From: an uncultured Pelagibacteraceae bacterium | GTDB lineage: Bacteria; Pseudomonadota; Alphaproteobacteria; Pelagibacterales; Pelagibacteraceae | NCBI GenBank assembly: GCA_902581925.1 | Contig: CACHQB010000004.1 | Location: 1-64,000, forward strand | Length of the DNA stretch: 64,000 nt | Direction of reading: 5' to 3' | Part shown: piece by piece, positions 34,316 to 43,136 of the stretch | How positions within the stretch are numbered: the stretch's first letter is position 1 | How the letters are laid out: every line of letters starts with the position of its first letter | Made by a program: the position numbers and the translations under genes | The notes under the pieces: model-generated | The model's database searches: none | The model's input: the letters and a program-made list of their open reading frames with translations, nothing else | Told to the model about the DNA's origin: nothing

Positions 34316-35322
34316 AATACTTTCCCCTTAAATATTCCCGAAGGTCGATAAATTAAAACAATTACAAGAATAGAGAACGAGACTGCAAACTTATAATCAG
34401 TAGATAGTAATTGAACCAAACTATTTGGCTCCATACTTTCTGGTAAAATATACATAAAGAATTTTTTATATGCATAAGTGAGCAGTATTTCAGAAAAAGC
34501 AATTACATATCCACCTAAAAAAGCTCCAAATGGATTTCCAATTCCTCCAACAATTGCAGCAGCAAAAATTGGAAGCATATTGTTAAAATAAGTAAACGGT
34601 TTAAAACTTTTATCTAAACCATACAATACTCCACCTATTGTAGCTAAAATTCCAGCAATTATCCAAGTAACTAAAACTATTTTTTTTGGATCAATACCTG
34701 ATAATAAAGCAAGATCTTCATTATCAGAATAAGCTTTCATACTTTTTCCAGTTTTGGTTCTATTTAAAAACCAAAATAATAAAGAAACTAAAACTATTGT
34801 TACAAAAATAGTTATTACTTGAGTTGATTTTAATGCAAGACCTTCATTTAAACCCGTCATCTCTTTAAATTCACGGGCTTTAATAATAAATTTTTCTCCA
34901 TCAAAAAATCTTCTGTCACCAGGTCCAATTATAATTCTTACCACTGCTTGAGTTACAAACATTACACCAATACTTACCATTGCAAACTGAACTGGAGGGC
35001 TTTTCTGATGTCTATAATATTTGAATACAAATTTATCTATTAATAGCATGTAAAGAATCATGAAAATAATTCCAAATGGGATAGCTAATAAAGCAGTAGG
35101 TAAAACACCTAAAGAAACACCTAAAGATTGAAAATACCATGTAAATAAAATCGTTGCCATGGTTCCAAAAGACATCATGTCACCAGTTGCAAAGTTTGCA
35201 AATCGTAAAATTCCATAAATAAGTGTTACAAATATCGCACCCAGTGCTAACTGAGAACCATAAGTTAATGCAGGAATGAAAATATAATTTAATAAAAGAA
35301 TTATTGCATTTATAAAATCCAT
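34312..35322 (-). CDS. livH: Branched-chain-type ABC transporter permease, LivH-like
   Basis: This 336-residue LivH-type permease has eight or so hydrophobic segments and the family blocks GILRFANFATGDMMSFG, GKSMKAYSDNEDLALLSGIDPKK and AAIVGGIGNPFGAFLGG. A soluble insert around residues 130-165 (GDRRFFDGEKFIIKAREFK) is longer than in E. coli LivH. It starts 1 base after the livF stop and overlaps livM by four bases, so the permease pair is tightly coupled. Substrate range is unknown beyond the amino-acid/amide class. Confidence 0.87.
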   Translation of the reverse strand: MDFINAIILLLNYIFIPALTYGSQLALGAIFVTLIYGILRFANFATGDMMSFGTMATILFTWYFQSLGVSLGVLPTALLAIPFGIIFMILYMLLIDKFVFKYYRHQKSPPVQFAMVSIGVMFVTQAVVRIIIGPGDRRFFDGEKFIIKAREFKEMTGLNEGLALKSTQVITIFVTIVLVSLLFWFLNRTKTGKSMKAYSDNEDLALLSGIDPKKIVLVTWIIAGILATIGGVLYGLDKSFKPFTYFNNMLPIFAAAIVGGIGNPFGAFLGGYVIAFSEILLTYAYKKFFMYILPESMEPNSLVQLLSTDYKFAVSFSILVIVLIYRPSGIFKGKVL

Positions 35323-35323
35323 A

Positions 35324-36031
35324 TTACCCTCCCAAAAAAGAGCTTCTTACTCTTGGATCGTCTAATAATTCTTTTCCAGTTCCTGAATAACGATTTTCTC
35401 CAGTCACTAATACATAGCCTCTATCTGAAATGCTTAAGGCTTGTTTTGCATTTTGTTCTACCATTAAGATAGCAACATTTGTCTTTTTTACTTTTACAAT
35501 GTGATCAAATAATTCGTCCATCACAATTGGTGATACACCGGCAGTTGGCTCATCTAACATTAAAACAGTAGGCTTAATCATTAAAGCTCGACCTAGAGCT
35601 ACTTGTTGTCTTTGACCTCCAGAAAGTTCACCAACCAACTGATTTCTTTTCTTTCTTAAAATTGGAAATAATTCATAAATTTCCTCAATTATATTTTTGA
35701 TTTCATCCTCAACAAGAAATGCACCCATTTCTAAATTTTCTTCAACAGTCATCCCTGCAAAAACATTTTTAGTCTGAGGTACAAAAGAAATACCTTGCTT
35801 AACTCGATCTTGAGGAGATAATTTTGAAATATCCTTACCATCAATCTTTACTGATCCAGACTTTAAATTTAGCAAGCCCAACATTGCTTTCATGGCAGTT
35901 GATTTACCAGCTCCATTAGGACCTAAAATAGAAACTATTTCACCTTTATTAACATTTACTGAACACGAACTAATAATGTCAGGACCATTACCATAACCAC
36001 CTGTCATTTCTATTCCTTCAAAATATGCCAT
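35324..36031 (-). CDS. livF: Branched-chain-type ABC transporter ATPase, LivF-like
   Basis: This 235-residue ATPase has Walker A GPNGAGKST, Q-loop VPQTKNVFAGMTVEENLEMG, signature LSGGQRQQVALGRAL, Walker B VLMLDEPTAGVSP and the H-loop-region VEQNAKQAL typical of LivF. It shares one base with the livG stop (36031) and is followed 1 base later by livH. It energises the LivHM channel with LivG. A second LivF lies at 39593 for the neighbouring transporter. Confidence 0.9.
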   Translation of the reverse strand: MAYFEGIEMTGGYGNGPDIISSCSVNVNKGEIVSILGPNGAGKSTAMKAMLGLLNLKSGSVKIDGKDISKLSPQDRVKQGISFVPQTKNVFAGMTVEENLEMGAFLVEDEIKNIIEEIYELFPILRKKRNQLVGELSGGQRQQVALGRALMIKPTVLMLDEPTAGVSPIVMDELFDHIVKVKKTNVAILMVEQNAKQALSISDRGYVLVTGENRYSGTGKELLDDPRVRSSFLGG

Positions 36032-36819
36032 TAATTTGTATCCTTTAATTTTGATCCTCTTCCAAGATAGCTTTCGATAACTTTCTCATCTTTTTTTGCT
36101 TCTTCAACACTTCCCTCAAACAATACTGAACCCTCAGCCATTACAATTACTGGATCACACAATCTTCCAATAAAATCCATATCATGTTCAATCATACAAA
36201 AAGTATAACCTTTTTCTTTATTTAACTTTTCTATTGCAGTTCCAAGATCTTTTAACAAAGTTCTGTTAACTCCTGCACCTACCTCATCTAATAGTACTAA
36301 TTTTGCATCAACCATCATGGTTCTTCCAAGTTCTAATAATTTCTTTTGTCCGCCTGAAAGATTTCCAGCAAGCTCGTTAGATAGATGTCCTAGATTTAAA
36401 AACTCAACAACTTCTTTTGCTTTTTCTTTAACGACAGCTTCTTCTTGTGCAACTAAACCTGGTTTAAATAATGCGGTCATTATTTTTTCACCAGATTGAT
36501 TTCCAGGAACCATCATTAAATTTTCTAAAACAGATAAATTTGAAAACTCATGTGCAATCTGAAATGTTCTTAATAATCCTTTAGAAAATAACTCATATGA
36601 TGGAACATCTGTAATGTTTTCATCATCAAAAACAACATTACCACCAGAGGACTTTAAGTTTCCAGCAATTAAATTAAATAAAGTTGTTTTACCAGATCCA
36701 TTTGGTCCAATAATACCAGTGATTGTTCCTCTTTTAACTTTTATTGAACAATCCAAAACTGCAGCTAATCCACCAAAATATTTACTTAAATTATTAATTT
36801 CCAAAATATTTTCAGACAT
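36031..36819 (-). CDS. livG: Branched-chain-type ABC transporter ATPase, LivG-like
   Basis: This 262-residue ATPase has Walker A GPNGSGKTT, signature LSGGQKKLLELGRTM, Walker B LVLLDEVGAGVNRTL (with Val where LivG usually has Pro after the Glu) and H-loop MIEHDMDFIGRLCD. The C-terminal ESYLGRG matches the LivG tail DAYLG. It starts 5 bases after the P5C-reductase-like gene and shares one base with livF. The altered Walker B tail is a small oddity and should not remove ATPase activity. Confidence 0.9.
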   Translation of the reverse strand: MSENILEINNLSKYFGGLAAVLDCSIKVKRGTITGIIGPNGSGKTTLFNLIAGNLKSSGGNVVFDDENITDVPSYELFSKGLLRTFQIAHEFSNLSVLENLMMVPGNQSGEKIMTALFKPGLVAQEEAVVKEKAKEVVEFLNLGHLSNELAGNLSGGQKKLLELGRTMMVDAKLVLLDEVGAGVNRTLLKDLGTAIEKLNKEKGYTFCMIEHDMDFIGRLCDPVIVMAEGSVLFEGSVEEAKKDEKVIESYLGRGSKLKDTN

Positions 36820-36824
36820 TTGAT

Positions 36825-37592
36825 TTATTTGTTTAGTCTTCTGTGAATATTATTTAAAGTTTTTTCTAGAGACTTATAAAAACCTGCTTTGGTTAATTCT
36901 TTCACACCTTGTTCATTTAACCCTTTTGGTGTTTGAGACACTTTTACTAAATTCTTTAAATTTTCTTTTGAATTTACTACAGCATCTTCAGATAAGGCTA
37001 AAAATAAAGAAGTAATATATTTTTGTGCATTATTTCTTTTTACCCCTCTTTTTACCAGCCAATCACTCATTACTCTCAAAATCTCATAAAAAGGCGCCAT
37101 CATGCCAGAGGTTGACCAAAAATTTATAGATGATTTTTCATTCTTAATTTCTAGAGTTGTGCCCAGGTTATTGAAAAACGCTTTAACTTTTGAATTAGGA
37201 GGGCAAATAGGTACTGGACCTTTCTTTAATGAAATCGGAGGTAGAGGTATTGCTCTTACAATTTTTGCTTTTACTTTAATTGCTTTCTTTAATTGAGATA
37301 AAGTAATTGTCGAAATAAAACTAACAACCGTTTGGGTCGATTTAAATTTTAAATCTTTAATAATTTTTTCACCAACAGTAGGTGTAACAGATAAAAATAC
37401 CCAATTAGATTGATCTACAATTTGTTGATTATTCTTAGCAATAACTATTTTTTTAAACTTTCTTTTTAAACCAAGAGCTATTTTTTTATTTCTTGGAGAA
37501 ATAATAATTTTCTTATAAGAAATTTTTGATTTACATATTCCAGTAATCACTGAAGCTGCAATTTTTCCAGTACCAATAAAACCTAAATTCAT
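36825..37592 (-). CDS. Pyrroline-5-carboxylate reductase-like protein
   Basis: This 255-residue protein has the P5CR layout: N-terminal Rossmann motif GFIGTGKIA, the STITLSQLKKA block, and a C-terminal helical domain with SQTPKGLNEQGVKEL where ProC has the SPGGTT-type substrate loop. True ProC makes proline from pyrroline-5-carboxylate with NAD(P)H. The substrate loop here is divergent (TPKGLNEQ), so a related imino or keto substrate is possible. It sits between glutarate hydroxylase and livG in a long minus-strand run, suggesting a catabolic rather than housekeeping role. Confidence 0.78.
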   Translation of the reverse strand: MNLGFIGTGKIAASVITGICKSKISYKKIIISPRNKKIALGLKRKFKKIVIAKNNQQIVDQSNWVFLSVTPTVGEKIIKDLKFKSTQTVVSFISTITLSQLKKAIKVKAKIVRAIPLPPISLKKGPVPICPPNSKVKAFFNNLGTTLEIKNEKSSINFWSTSGMMAPFYEILRVMSDWLVKRGVKRNNAQKYITSLFLALSEDAVVNSKENLKNLVKVSQTPKGLNEQGVKELTKAGFYKSLEKTLNNIHRRLNK

Positions 37593-37624
37593 AATTTTGG
37601 ATACTTTATATTGATTATATTGAA

Positions 37625-38536
37625 TTAATTAACAAAAAAAGAACCTCTAATTCTTAGTAATTCTCTGCTTAATTCCTTGTTTTCTTTGAAGGGTTTTCTT
37701 CCATGAAGCCAAAAATAATTATTAGCAATCACAGAATAACCAACAGGTAATTTAGTAATTATTTTATTTTTACTTTCCTCTAATCCATCAGATAATCTTT
37801 GTAAAAAATTGCCTTGATCCATATTTTGAGGTTCTGGAAATTGATCTATATAAGATATTGTTGGTCTTCCCTCTTTATCAGTCGAAAAGACTGGGTGCTC
37901 TACCTTGTAATCAATATTTTTACTTTTTGGCGACCCCCAAACAAAATTTTGTCTCCCTACTGGATCATTGTATAAATCATAACAATGTTCCCAGTCATCA
38001 AGATGAAGCATAGCTGTTTCACCTCCTTCTACATTTTGCTCATCAATTTTTGTCATAATTAACCAATCGGTTACATCTTTCACATATGTCCCGTCTGTAT
38101 GAAGATCCATATTTCTATAAGCTTTTCTTAAATAAGAGTCGCTAGTATCTTCATGTTTAACATGAAAACGAGCATAGTATTTTCCTGCCATCGCGTCATG
38201 ATTTGGTACACCAATTAAATGAGCTAATGCAGTTGATAACTTAACTAAAAACGTGTCATTAATTTTTGCAGTAATGTTTTTTGGTCCAATAATAAAACAA
38301 CCTGTAGATCTATCTCTAATAATTGAGTTCATCAATTCACTCAATTTATTGTCTGTTAAATCATCTAAACTTTTAGCTAAAGTAAATCTTGTAAATGGTT
38401 TTAGTTCTAAAGCTGTTAAATCGAATTTATTAAAGGGGAAAATTAATTTATCTATAATATCATTTTCTAAACTTATCTTTATAATCCTATTTGATTGATC
38501 ATGTTTTTGAATGTCTATGCCTATAATTTTTTGCAT
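37625..38536 (-). CDS. glaH: Glutarate 2-hydroxylase (CsiD/GlaH)
   Basis: This 303-residue protein strongly resembles E. coli CsiD/GlaH, a 2-oxoglutarate/Fe(II) oxygenase converting glutarate to L-2-hydroxyglutarate in lysine breakdown. Shared blocks are DAMAGKYYARFHVKHEDTSDSYLRKAYR, the iron-site H-x-D in MDLHTDGTYV, MLHLDDWEH, the distal histidine in NYFWLHGRKPF and the final ELLRIRGSFF. It is slightly shorter at the N-terminus. The usual partner L-2-hydroxyglutarate oxidase is not in this window. It lies 39 bases after azlD and 32 before the P5CR-like gene, between two liv-type transporter sets. Confidence 0.88.
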   Translation of the reverse strand: MQKIIGIDIQKHDQSNRIIKISLENDIIDKLIFPFNKFDLTALELKPFTRFTLAKSLDDLTDNKLSELMNSIIRDRSTGCFIIGPKNITAKINDTFLVKLSTALAHLIGVPNHDAMAGKYYARFHVKHEDTSDSYLRKAYRNMDLHTDGTYVKDVTDWLIMTKIDEQNVEGGETAMLHLDDWEHCYDLYNDPVGRQNFVWGSPKSKNIDYKVEHPVFSTDKEGRPTISYIDQFPEPQNMDQGNFLQRLSDGLEESKNKIITKLPVGYSVIANNYFWLHGRKPFKENKELSRELLRIRGSFFVN

Positions 38537-38575
38537 TCTAAATTTTATTTTAACTTATTTTATAAATCAATCTAA

Positions 38576-38899
38576 TCAGATATAATTATTAAGTATTGCC
38601 ATACAAATAGCTGAGAAAATTGTAGGATAAACAAAGTTCTTCTTTGATATAAAAAAAATAACTAAAGATAACAGCACAACAATAAATCTACTTGAATAAC
38701 TAGCATCTACCAAAACGCCAGCAGGAAAAATTATAGTTCTTGCTATTAATGCTGCTAAAGTTGCGTAGGCTAAACAATTAAACCACTTAAACAGTTTTGA
38801 TGTTTCTTTTATACCTTCGGATGTAATAGCACCCAAAAATCTAGACAAAAATGTTGCTAAAGACGTAACTAAAATTGCGTAAACAATACTAGCTGACAT
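38576..38899 (-). CDS. azlD: AzlD-family branched-chain amino acid exporter subunit
   Basis: This 107-residue membrane protein with about four spans fits AzlD (small subunit of AzlCD): FLSRFLGA near the start, then WFNCLAYATLAALIARTIIFPAG and the RFIVVLLSLVIFF span. It overlaps azlC by 11 bases. AzlCD exports branched-chain amino acids or related compounds. It is the last clear member of the transporter block running from 44375 downward and pairs an exporter with the LivHMGF importer in one operon. Confidence 0.83.
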   Translation of the reverse strand: MSASIVYAILVTSLATFLSRFLGAITSEGIKETSKLFKWFNCLAYATLAALIARTIIFPAGVLVDASYSSRFIVVLLSLVIFFISKKNFVYPTIFSAICMAILNNYI

Positions 38900-39593
38900 T
38901 ATACTCTCCTGCTAGATAAGCTATGGTTCCACCAATTATACCTGCCAACAAAATTGACCACTCTGGTGAGAGTAAATAAATAATTGGTCCCAATATAGTT
39001 CCAAACAAAACTGATAGAGTTACTGGTATAGTTTTAGATGCCCCAATCATCATACATAGAAAATAAACTGGATTAAGAATTGCTAAACCCAACATCATAT
39101 CTTTATTCAAATATTCTGAAAAAGAGAAACCTATAAATGTTCCAATTACTGATACACTTACTGTCGCGCTCCCAATACCAATCCAATAATCAATTCTATG
39201 TTTTTTTGGAATTTTTTTATAATTGCTTTTCATGATTAGCCATGCGGAAATAGCAATGAAATGACAAGAAAAGTAATACTTCCACTTAGATTGACTTTTG
39301 TGCATCATTAACGGAAATAAAGATACAGCCATAGGGTAAAGTCTTGCATTAACAATCCAAACAGCCAAAAAAATATTTAATAAAGACGCTCCAATTAACA
39401 TGGACTCAGCCATTACTAGTGAACCTGGTAAAGCATAAGTTAAAACAGTTGAAAAAATACTTTCCTGAATATTAAAACCTAAATTTTTAAATAGTGCTCC
39501 TATAGCTATAAAGCAACAAGTAAGAGCTATAGCTGGACTATCATGAGTAAATATAGATCTATATCCTTTAAAGAAAAAATTTTTATTAATCAT
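38889..39593 (-). CDS. azlC: AzlC-family branched-chain amino acid exporter subunit
   Basis: This 234-residue protein with six to eight spans matches AzlC: FFKGYRSIFTHDSPAIALTCCFIAIGAL, then ESMLIGASLLNIFLAVWIVNARLYPMAVSLFP, which is the family's core. It shares one base with livF (39593) and overlaps azlD by 11 bases, so importer ATPase and exporter are translated together. Exporter direction is taken from characterised AzlCD/YgaZH pairs. Why an importer operon should carry an exporter is open; safety release of excess amino acid is one reading. Confidence 0.85.
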   Translation of the reverse strand: MINKNFFFKGYRSIFTHDSPAIALTCCFIAIGALFKNLGFNIQESIFSTVLTYALPGSLVMAESMLIGASLLNIFLAVWIVNARLYPMAVSLFPLMMHKSQSKWKYYFSCHFIAISAWLIMKSNYKKIPKKHRIDYWIGIGSATVSVSVIGTFIGFSFSEYLNKDMMLGLAILNPVYFLCMMIGASKTIPVTLSVLFGTILGPIIYLLSPEWSILLAGIIGGTIAYLAGEYNVS

Positions 39594-40378
39594 TATCCAC
39601 CTAGGAACAGTCTACCAACATCAGGATTTTGAAGTAAATCATCTCCTTTACCTGCAATTGCAGTTTGCCCAGATACCAAAACGTATCCAATATCTGCAAA
39701 CTCCAATCCTTTTTTGGCATTTTGCTCAACTAGAATGATTGTTTTTTTTTCATTTTGCTGAAGATCTCTTAATATTTCAAAAACCATTTCAATATATCTA
39801 GGTTCAAGTCCAATTGATGGTTCATCTACTAAAAGTACTGAAGGCTTCATAACTAGCGCTCTTGATATTTCTAGCAATCTTCTCTCACCGCCAGATAAAA
39901 CTTTTGCAGGTTGGTTTCTTCTATTTCTTAACCTTTCATACTTTTCAAAAATTCTTTCAGCCTCTTCAAACGACTCATCTGTTTTTTCTTTTATGTATCC
40001 TCCCATTAATAAGTTTTCTTCTACGGTCATATCTGGAAATACTGAGTTATCCTGCAATATATAAGCTATACCGACTGACTTTAACTTTTCTGCTGGGGTA
40101 AGATTTGTAATTTCTTTTCCTTCAAGTTCAATTTGACCAGAAAAAATATTTGTAAAACCATATATTGAATGAAGAATTGTAGATTTACCTGCACCATTAG
40201 GTCCAATTAAACATAAAGACTGAGCTTTATTCACGAATAAATCAAAGTTGTGTAAAATTTCCATTTTTCCATAACCTGCATTTAAATTTTTAATAGTTAA
40301 ATGAACTTCGTTTGGAGATAATTTTTTTAAATCATCTGGTGAAGGAGCTTTTCCTAGTACTTCATATTGATTAGCCAT
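39593..40378 (-). CDS. livF: Branched-chain-type ABC transporter ATPase, LivF-like (second set)
   Basis: This 261-residue LivF-type ATPase has an N-terminal extension of about 25 residues (MANQYEVLGKAPSPDDLKKL) before the usual ABC start. Motifs are Walker A GPNGAGKST, Q-loop LQDNSVFPDMTVEENLLMG, signature LSGGERRLLEISRAL, Walker B VLLVDEPSIGLEP and VEQNAKKGLEF. It shares one base with livG and one with azlC. It belongs to the second liv set, whose binding protein is at 43137. Confidence 0.9.
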   Translation of the reverse strand: MANQYEVLGKAPSPDDLKKLSPNEVHLTIKNLNAGYGKMEILHNFDLFVNKAQSLCLIGPNGAGKSTILHSIYGFTNIFSGQIELEGKEITNLTPAEKLKSVGIAYILQDNSVFPDMTVEENLLMGGYIKEKTDESFEEAERIFEKYERLRNRRNQPAKVLSGGERRLLEISRALVMKPSVLLVDEPSIGLEPRYIEMVFEILRDLQQNEKKTIILVEQNAKKGLEFADIGYVLVSGQTAIAGKGDDLLQNPDVGRLFLGG

Positions 40379-41118
40379 TATTGAGCTCCTAAATACGCGT
40401 CAATAACACGTTTATCATTTTTAATTTCGTCTGGGGATCCATTAGCTAACATTTTACCATGAGCTAAACAAAAAATATTTTCTGCTAATTGCATAATCAC
40501 TCTCATATTGTGTTCAATAACCAAAAGAGTAATCCCAAAATCTTGGTTAACTTTGATTAATCTATCAATAATACCATTTATCAGTGTCGGATTAATTCCA
40601 GCTGTGGGTTCATCTAGCAATAACATCTCTGGTTCATTCATTAATGCCATAGCAAGCTCTAGTAATTTTTGTTGACCAAAAGACAGATCTCCAGCTCTTA
40701 GCTTTCTTTTTTGATATAAACCTACAAAATTTAATAAATTTTCTGCTTTATCTGTTAATTCTTGTGGAATTTTTGAAAATATTTTCATTAAATCTGCGTC
40801 ACTACCTTTGTGACTAATAAGCATATTTTCTATACAATTAAGCTTTCCATAAATTCTTGTTTGCTGAAAAGTTCTCAATAAACCTAACTTAGCAATTACA
40901 GGAACTGGTAACTCAGAAACTTCTTTTCCATTAAATTTTATGGATCCATTATCTATTGGGTAAGTCCCTACAATCGAATTAAATAATGTAGTTTTTCCTG
41001 AACCATTTGGTCCAATCAATCCAACTATCTTTCCTTTTTCAACATTCATTGAGATATCAACATTAGCTTTAACGCCACCAAATGATTTGCTTACATTGCT
41101 AACTTCTAAAATACTCAT
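40378..41118 (-). CDS. livG: Branched-chain-type ABC transporter ATPase, LivG-like (second set)
   Basis: This 246-residue LivG-type ATPase has Walker A GPNGSGKTT, signature LSFGQQKLLELAMAL (Phe in place of the second Gly, common in LivG), Walker B MLLLDEPTAGINP and H-loop VIEHNMRVIMQLAE, with the LivG tail DAYLG. It overlaps livM by four bases and shares one base with livF. It energises the LivHM channel of the second set. Confidence 0.9.
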   Translation of the reverse strand: MSILEVSNVSKSFGGVKANVDISMNVEKGKIVGLIGPNGSGKTTLFNSIVGTYPIDNGSIKFNGKEVSELPVPVIAKLGLLRTFQQTRIYGKLNCIENMLISHKGSDADLMKIFSKIPQELTDKAENLLNFVGLYQKRKLRAGDLSFGQQKLLELAMALMNEPEMLLLDEPTAGINPTLINGIIDRLIKVNQDFGITLLVIEHNMRVIMQLAENIFCLAHGKMLANGSPDEIKNDKRVIDAYLGAQ

Positions 41119-42164
41119 TTAAGTTCTACCTGTGCCTTACGATCTTTTTCATCCACTACCTCACCAAATCGCTCTGGATATTTTTCTCTTAGCCATCCCA
41201 TAATTCCTTCTGGGAAATAAATTACAATCACAACAATCAAAACTCCTAAAGCAACATACTGCCAACCCAAAAAGAATGTCCAAAAGCCTTCTTTAAAAAT
41301 ATGAAAAATAGTTGCACCAATAATTGGTCCCCAAAGAGTTCCTTTACCTCCAAGTATTGCCATAAGAACCATGAATACTCCCATTTCTCTTCCGTCAAAT
41401 GCAACATCTGTTGAGTCGATGTATCCAACTAAGCCACCCATTATTCCTCCTGCCAATCCACAGAAGAAAGCTGAGATCATCCAACCAATAATTTTATACT
41501 TCATTGTTTCAATACCCATTGCTTCAGCTTTATCTTCATTATCTCTAATAGCGTTAAGTATTAATTTAAATCTTGTAGAATAGATTGAACGAACCGCAAT
41601 GAATGTTAGCACTAATGTGAAGAAGCTTAAGAAATAGAAAAACTCCCCCCTTGCTTCTAAGCTACCAACATTTGGAAAAGGTGGTGTAGTAAAGCCTTGA
41701 CCTGCTCCAATAATTTCTATTCCACCAGAAATTTCACCCGCAGCTACACCTAAACCTAATGTACAAATTGCAAAATAATGTCCTCTAAGTCCAAGAATAG
41801 AATATCCTATCAAACCAGCTACAATAGTTGGAACTATAGCAGCTACAACTAGTCCAACTGCCATACCTTGAAAAAACTGTGTCGGAGTGTGAACAAATGT
41901 TTTTTCCCCTCCACTCTCAGTCCATTCAGCTAATGGAAAAAACATTCCAACTTGAACAGAAGCGCATAAGTACATTCCTAATCCATAAAATAATATATTT
42001 CCAAATGAATTATAGCCCATCTCCCCACCTTGGATGTTCCAAGTAGTAGCAAGAACTATTAAAACACAAAGGATTGATAACTGAACTTTAAATGCTGGAA
42101 ATAAAAAAGGGGCAGCTAATCCAAATATTAATATTACTGCATATAAAATAAAATTCTTATTCAT
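41115..42164 (-). CDS. livM: Branched-chain-type ABC transporter permease, LivM-like (second set)
   Basis: This 349-residue LivM-type permease has about nine hydrophobic segments with blocks GLRGHYFAICTLGLGVAAGEI, FKLILNAIRDNEDKAEAMGIE and MVLMAILGGKGTLWGPIIGA. The C-terminal tail (WLREKYPERFGEVVDEKDRKAQVELK) is cytosolic and charged. It begins 14 bases after livH and overlaps livG by four bases. Unlike the first-set LivM it has close to standard length. Confidence 0.88.
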   Translation of the reverse strand: MNKNFILYAVILIFGLAAPFLFPAFKVQLSILCVLIVLATTWNIQGGEMGYNSFGNILFYGLGMYLCASVQVGMFFPLAEWTESGGEKTFVHTPTQFFQGMAVGLVVAAIVPTIVAGLIGYSILGLRGHYFAICTLGLGVAAGEISGGIEIIGAGQGFTTPPFPNVGSLEARGEFFYFLSFFTLVLTFIAVRSIYSTRFKLILNAIRDNEDKAEAMGIETMKYKIIGWMISAFFCGLAGGIMGGLVGYIDSTDVAFDGREMGVFMVLMAILGGKGTLWGPIIGATIFHIFKEGFWTFFLGWQYVALGVLIVVIVIYFPEGIMGWLREKYPERFGEVVDEKDRKAQVELK

Positions 42165-42178
42165 TTTTCATCTCAATC

Positions 42179-43072
42179 TTATTTTAAATATTCTCTTTTT
42201 CTTGAAAGTTTAAACCTTCTATAAACCAGGATTAATACTAATAATAAAAATACTGAACCAATTCTAAATTCTGTACCTAGTATATAATCTGCAAATTCTT
42301 CAAATACTCCTAATCCCATTCCCGACATTGCTACACCAGGTAAGTTTCCTAATCCTGCAACAATTACGATCATGAAAGATCTGATTGTGTAGGGCAATCC
42401 CATGTAAGGATGAATTGTGAAAGTTATAGATATCAAAGCACCAGCAACACCACAAAGAGCAGCATTTATTCCAAATGTTGCAGCATAAACTTTTTCTGTA
42501 TCGACACCTAAAATCTTTGCAGCCCTTGCATTTTGAGCTGTAGCTCTAATTGCACGTCCCAGCTTAGATTTTTTCATGTAAATAACCAAACAAACTGCAA
42601 ATACAATGCTAATAAACGCTGAAAATATTTTTGAATTTGGTAACACAACATTGTTATCAAACAACATAGTTGTTCCATAACCAGAATTTGCAAGTACAAC
42701 GTCTGCACCAAATGCAAAATTCATTAATTGCATGAAAAGAATACTTATTCCAAAAGTTGCTAAAATAGAGATAAATAGATCTCTATCTACTACTTTATTA
42801 ATTACGAGTTTGTAAATTGCTATACCAACAAAGTACATTATTACTGGCGCAACAATTACTCCCCATGCTGGATGAATACCATAAAGATACATAAAATATG
42901 CGATGTATCCACCTAAAATTACAAGATCTCCTTGTGCAATGTTAATTATATTCATCACACCCCATTGAAGTGCCATTCCATATGCAATCAATGCAAACAA
43001 AACTCCTAGCAAAATACCATCCAAGCAAGCTTGAAGAGTTATCATAGGATATTGAAATACAAGAAAATCCAT
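42179..43072 (-). CDS. livH: Branched-chain-type ABC transporter permease, LivH-like (second set)
   Basis: This 297-residue LivH-type permease has about eight hydrophobic segments and family blocks QWGVMNIINIAQGDLVILGGYIAY, GRAIRATAQNARAAKILGVDTEKVYAATFGINAALCGVAGAL and VIVAGLGNLPGVAMSG. It is the first permease gene of the second set, separated from the binding-protein gene by 64 bases with a strong terminator-like hairpin. Confidence 0.88.
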   Translation of the reverse strand: MDFLVFQYPMITLQACLDGILLGVLFALIAYGMALQWGVMNIINIAQGDLVILGGYIAYFMYLYGIHPAWGVIVAPVIMYFVGIAIYKLVINKVVDRDLFISILATFGISILFMQLMNFAFGADVVLANSGYGTTMLFDNNVVLPNSKIFSAFISIVFAVCLVIYMKKSKLGRAIRATAQNARAAKILGVDTEKVYAATFGINAALCGVAGALISITFTIHPYMGLPYTIRSFMIVIVAGLGNLPGVAMSGMGLGVFEEFADYILGTEFRIGSVFLLLVLILVYRRFKLSRKREYLK

Positions 43073-43099
43073 AAAAAGTATTTTTGGGTTATATAAAAA

Positions 43100-43125
43100 A
43101 AAGCCCCCTATGACTAGGGGGCTTT
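43100..43125 (-). terminator. Rho-independent-type terminator between binding-protein gene and livH
   Basis: AAAGCCCCCTA (43100-43110) pairs with TAGGGGGCTTT (43115-43125) around TGAC, and on the minus strand the stem runs into eight or nine Ts. It lies after the binding-protein gene and before livH. Most transcripts should end here, with read-through supplying the permeases and ATPases. Confidence 0.92.
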
Positions 43126-43136
43126 AGTATTTTATT

